Shown piece by piece: positions 63,625 through 64,000 of a stretch of 64,000 bases of DNA. The notes under the pieces were generated by a model. That model was not told the origin of the DNA, made no database searches, and was given only the letters and a program-made list of their open reading frames with translations. The translations under genes and the position numbers were made by a program. The stretch spans positions 1-64,000 of the forward strand of contig JAKPHK010000031.1 of the NCBI GenBank assembly GCA_029550345.1. The letters run 5' to 3'. The DNA is from Pseudomonadota bacterium (GTDB taxonomy: Bacteria > Pseudomonadota > Alphaproteobacteria > Sphingomonadales > Sphingomonadaceae). The number at the start of each line of letters is the position of its first letter. Within the stretch, counting starts at the first letter, position 1.

Positions 63625-64000
63625 TCAGCCGATACCGAACCGGGCCAGGGCGAGTTCCACCTTGAGCGCAAGAATCTCTCCGCCGGGCCAGATGCGGATC
63701 AGCGGCAGGTCGATCCCGCCAAGCGTCAGGCGTTCCGCTTGTTCGACGAAACGTGGCGCTTCGTGATCGAGCCGCAGCACCAGCGCCACCGGCACCCCGG
63801 CCACGATCGGCCAGTCGAGCAGGCCAAGGTTGCGCACCTCGATCAAGCCGGCGGTATGGGGCGGGGGGCTGGCTATCAGGCGGCCTTCGTTCCGCTCCAA
63901 AGTCACCCCGTCGTCGCCGATCAGGGCTGCGCCGCGATCGATCAGGGCCAGCGCCAGGCTGCTCTTGCCGCTCCCCGGCGGTCCCTCGATCAGCAGCGCA
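63625..64000 (-). CDS. hprK: HPr kinase/phosphorylase, partial
   Basis: The reading frame continues beyond the window end (start missing). The visible part has the P-loop GPPGSGKSSLALALIDRG near 63970, then IGDDGVTLERN and the C-terminal half with LGLLDWPIV. This is the short alphaproteobacterial HprK, which phosphorylates the HPr of the neighbouring gene. It leads the hprK-rapZ-EIIA-HPr cluster on the minus strand. Confidence 0.9.
   Translation of the reverse strand, partial: ALLIEGPPGSGKSSLALALIDRGAALIGDDGVTLERNEGRLIASPPPHTAGLIEVRNLGLLDWPIVAGVPVALVLRLDHEAPRFVEQAERLTLGGIDLPLIRIWPGGEILALKVELALARFGIG

Noticed and set aside
1..64000. CRISPR arrays, rRNA and tRNA genes
   Set aside because: I looked for regularly spaced direct repeats and for conserved RNA gene segments and recognised none; a tRNA scan would be needed to exclude tRNAs fully.

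Overview
The window is almost entirely a high-GC alphaproteobacterial chromosome, most likely from order Sphingomonadales (Novosphingobium/Sphingobium/Erythrobacter-like; the genus cannot be fixed by eye). The evidence is the style of the ribosomal proteins, the RG-rich N-terminal extension of S5, the short HisG, the alphaproteobacterial HPr/EIIA/HprK/RapZ cluster, and a sphingomonad-type palindromic repeat beside rpsG. The first ~530 bases are the exception: they carry an S12 gene (rpsL) of Bacillota type with very different arginine codon use.

Layout. 114-4603 is the str operon (rpsL, rpsG, fusA, tuf). 4704-13922 holds the S10 and spc gene strings in canonical order (rpsJ to rpmD). A terminator and a decayed antisense gene (13952-14551) then break the string before rplO, secY and adk (14607-17229). 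A secreted SRPBCC-like protein (17275-17868) separates these from the alpha operon rpsM-rpsK-rpoA-rplQ (18108-20622). 20768-25041 encodes exported proteins: a small hypothetical, a prolyl oligopeptidase and two paralogous periplasmic proteins, each paralog followed by a strong hairpin. 25059-27415 is a wax ester synthase/DGAT gene coupled to an alpha/beta hydrolase. 27537-35709 holds uvrC, an AIM24-family gene, a serine hydrolase, an acyl-CoA thioesterase, a divergent ygiC/ygiB-like pair and a CelD-like acetyltransferase.

35865-41373 (minus strand) is hisG-hisD-nusB-thiL-hppA. 41500-46782 has a DUF2332 gene, LtrA, an epoxide-hydrolase-like enzyme, an SDR, pirin and bolA. 46821-54494 contains a J-domain gene and cobS, genes often found together near bolA in alphaproteobacteria. 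Here they are separated by a ~6-kb accessory block: a TetR regulator with a palindromic operator, two VOC proteins, DUF1801, DUF1428, GST, an AHSA1-like protein, a membrane protein and a 7TM diguanylate cyclase. 54495-55010 is a compact element: a DUF559 endonuclease-like gene between long inverted repeats, filling exactly the space between the stop codons of two convergent genes. 55011-64000 continues with an MDR oxidoreductase, truA-fmt, recR, def, rmuC, a META-domain lipoprotein, a SpoU methyltransferase and the nitrogen-PTS-type set HPr, EIIA, RapZ and a partial HprK.

The most interesting observations are the foreign-looking rpsL in the native operon slot (real displacement or contig chimera), the DUF559 inverted-repeat element with arms whose hairpins are kept while their sequence differs, and the pseudogene plus terminator inside the spc operon. 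No CRISPR array, rRNA gene or tRNA gene was recognised.
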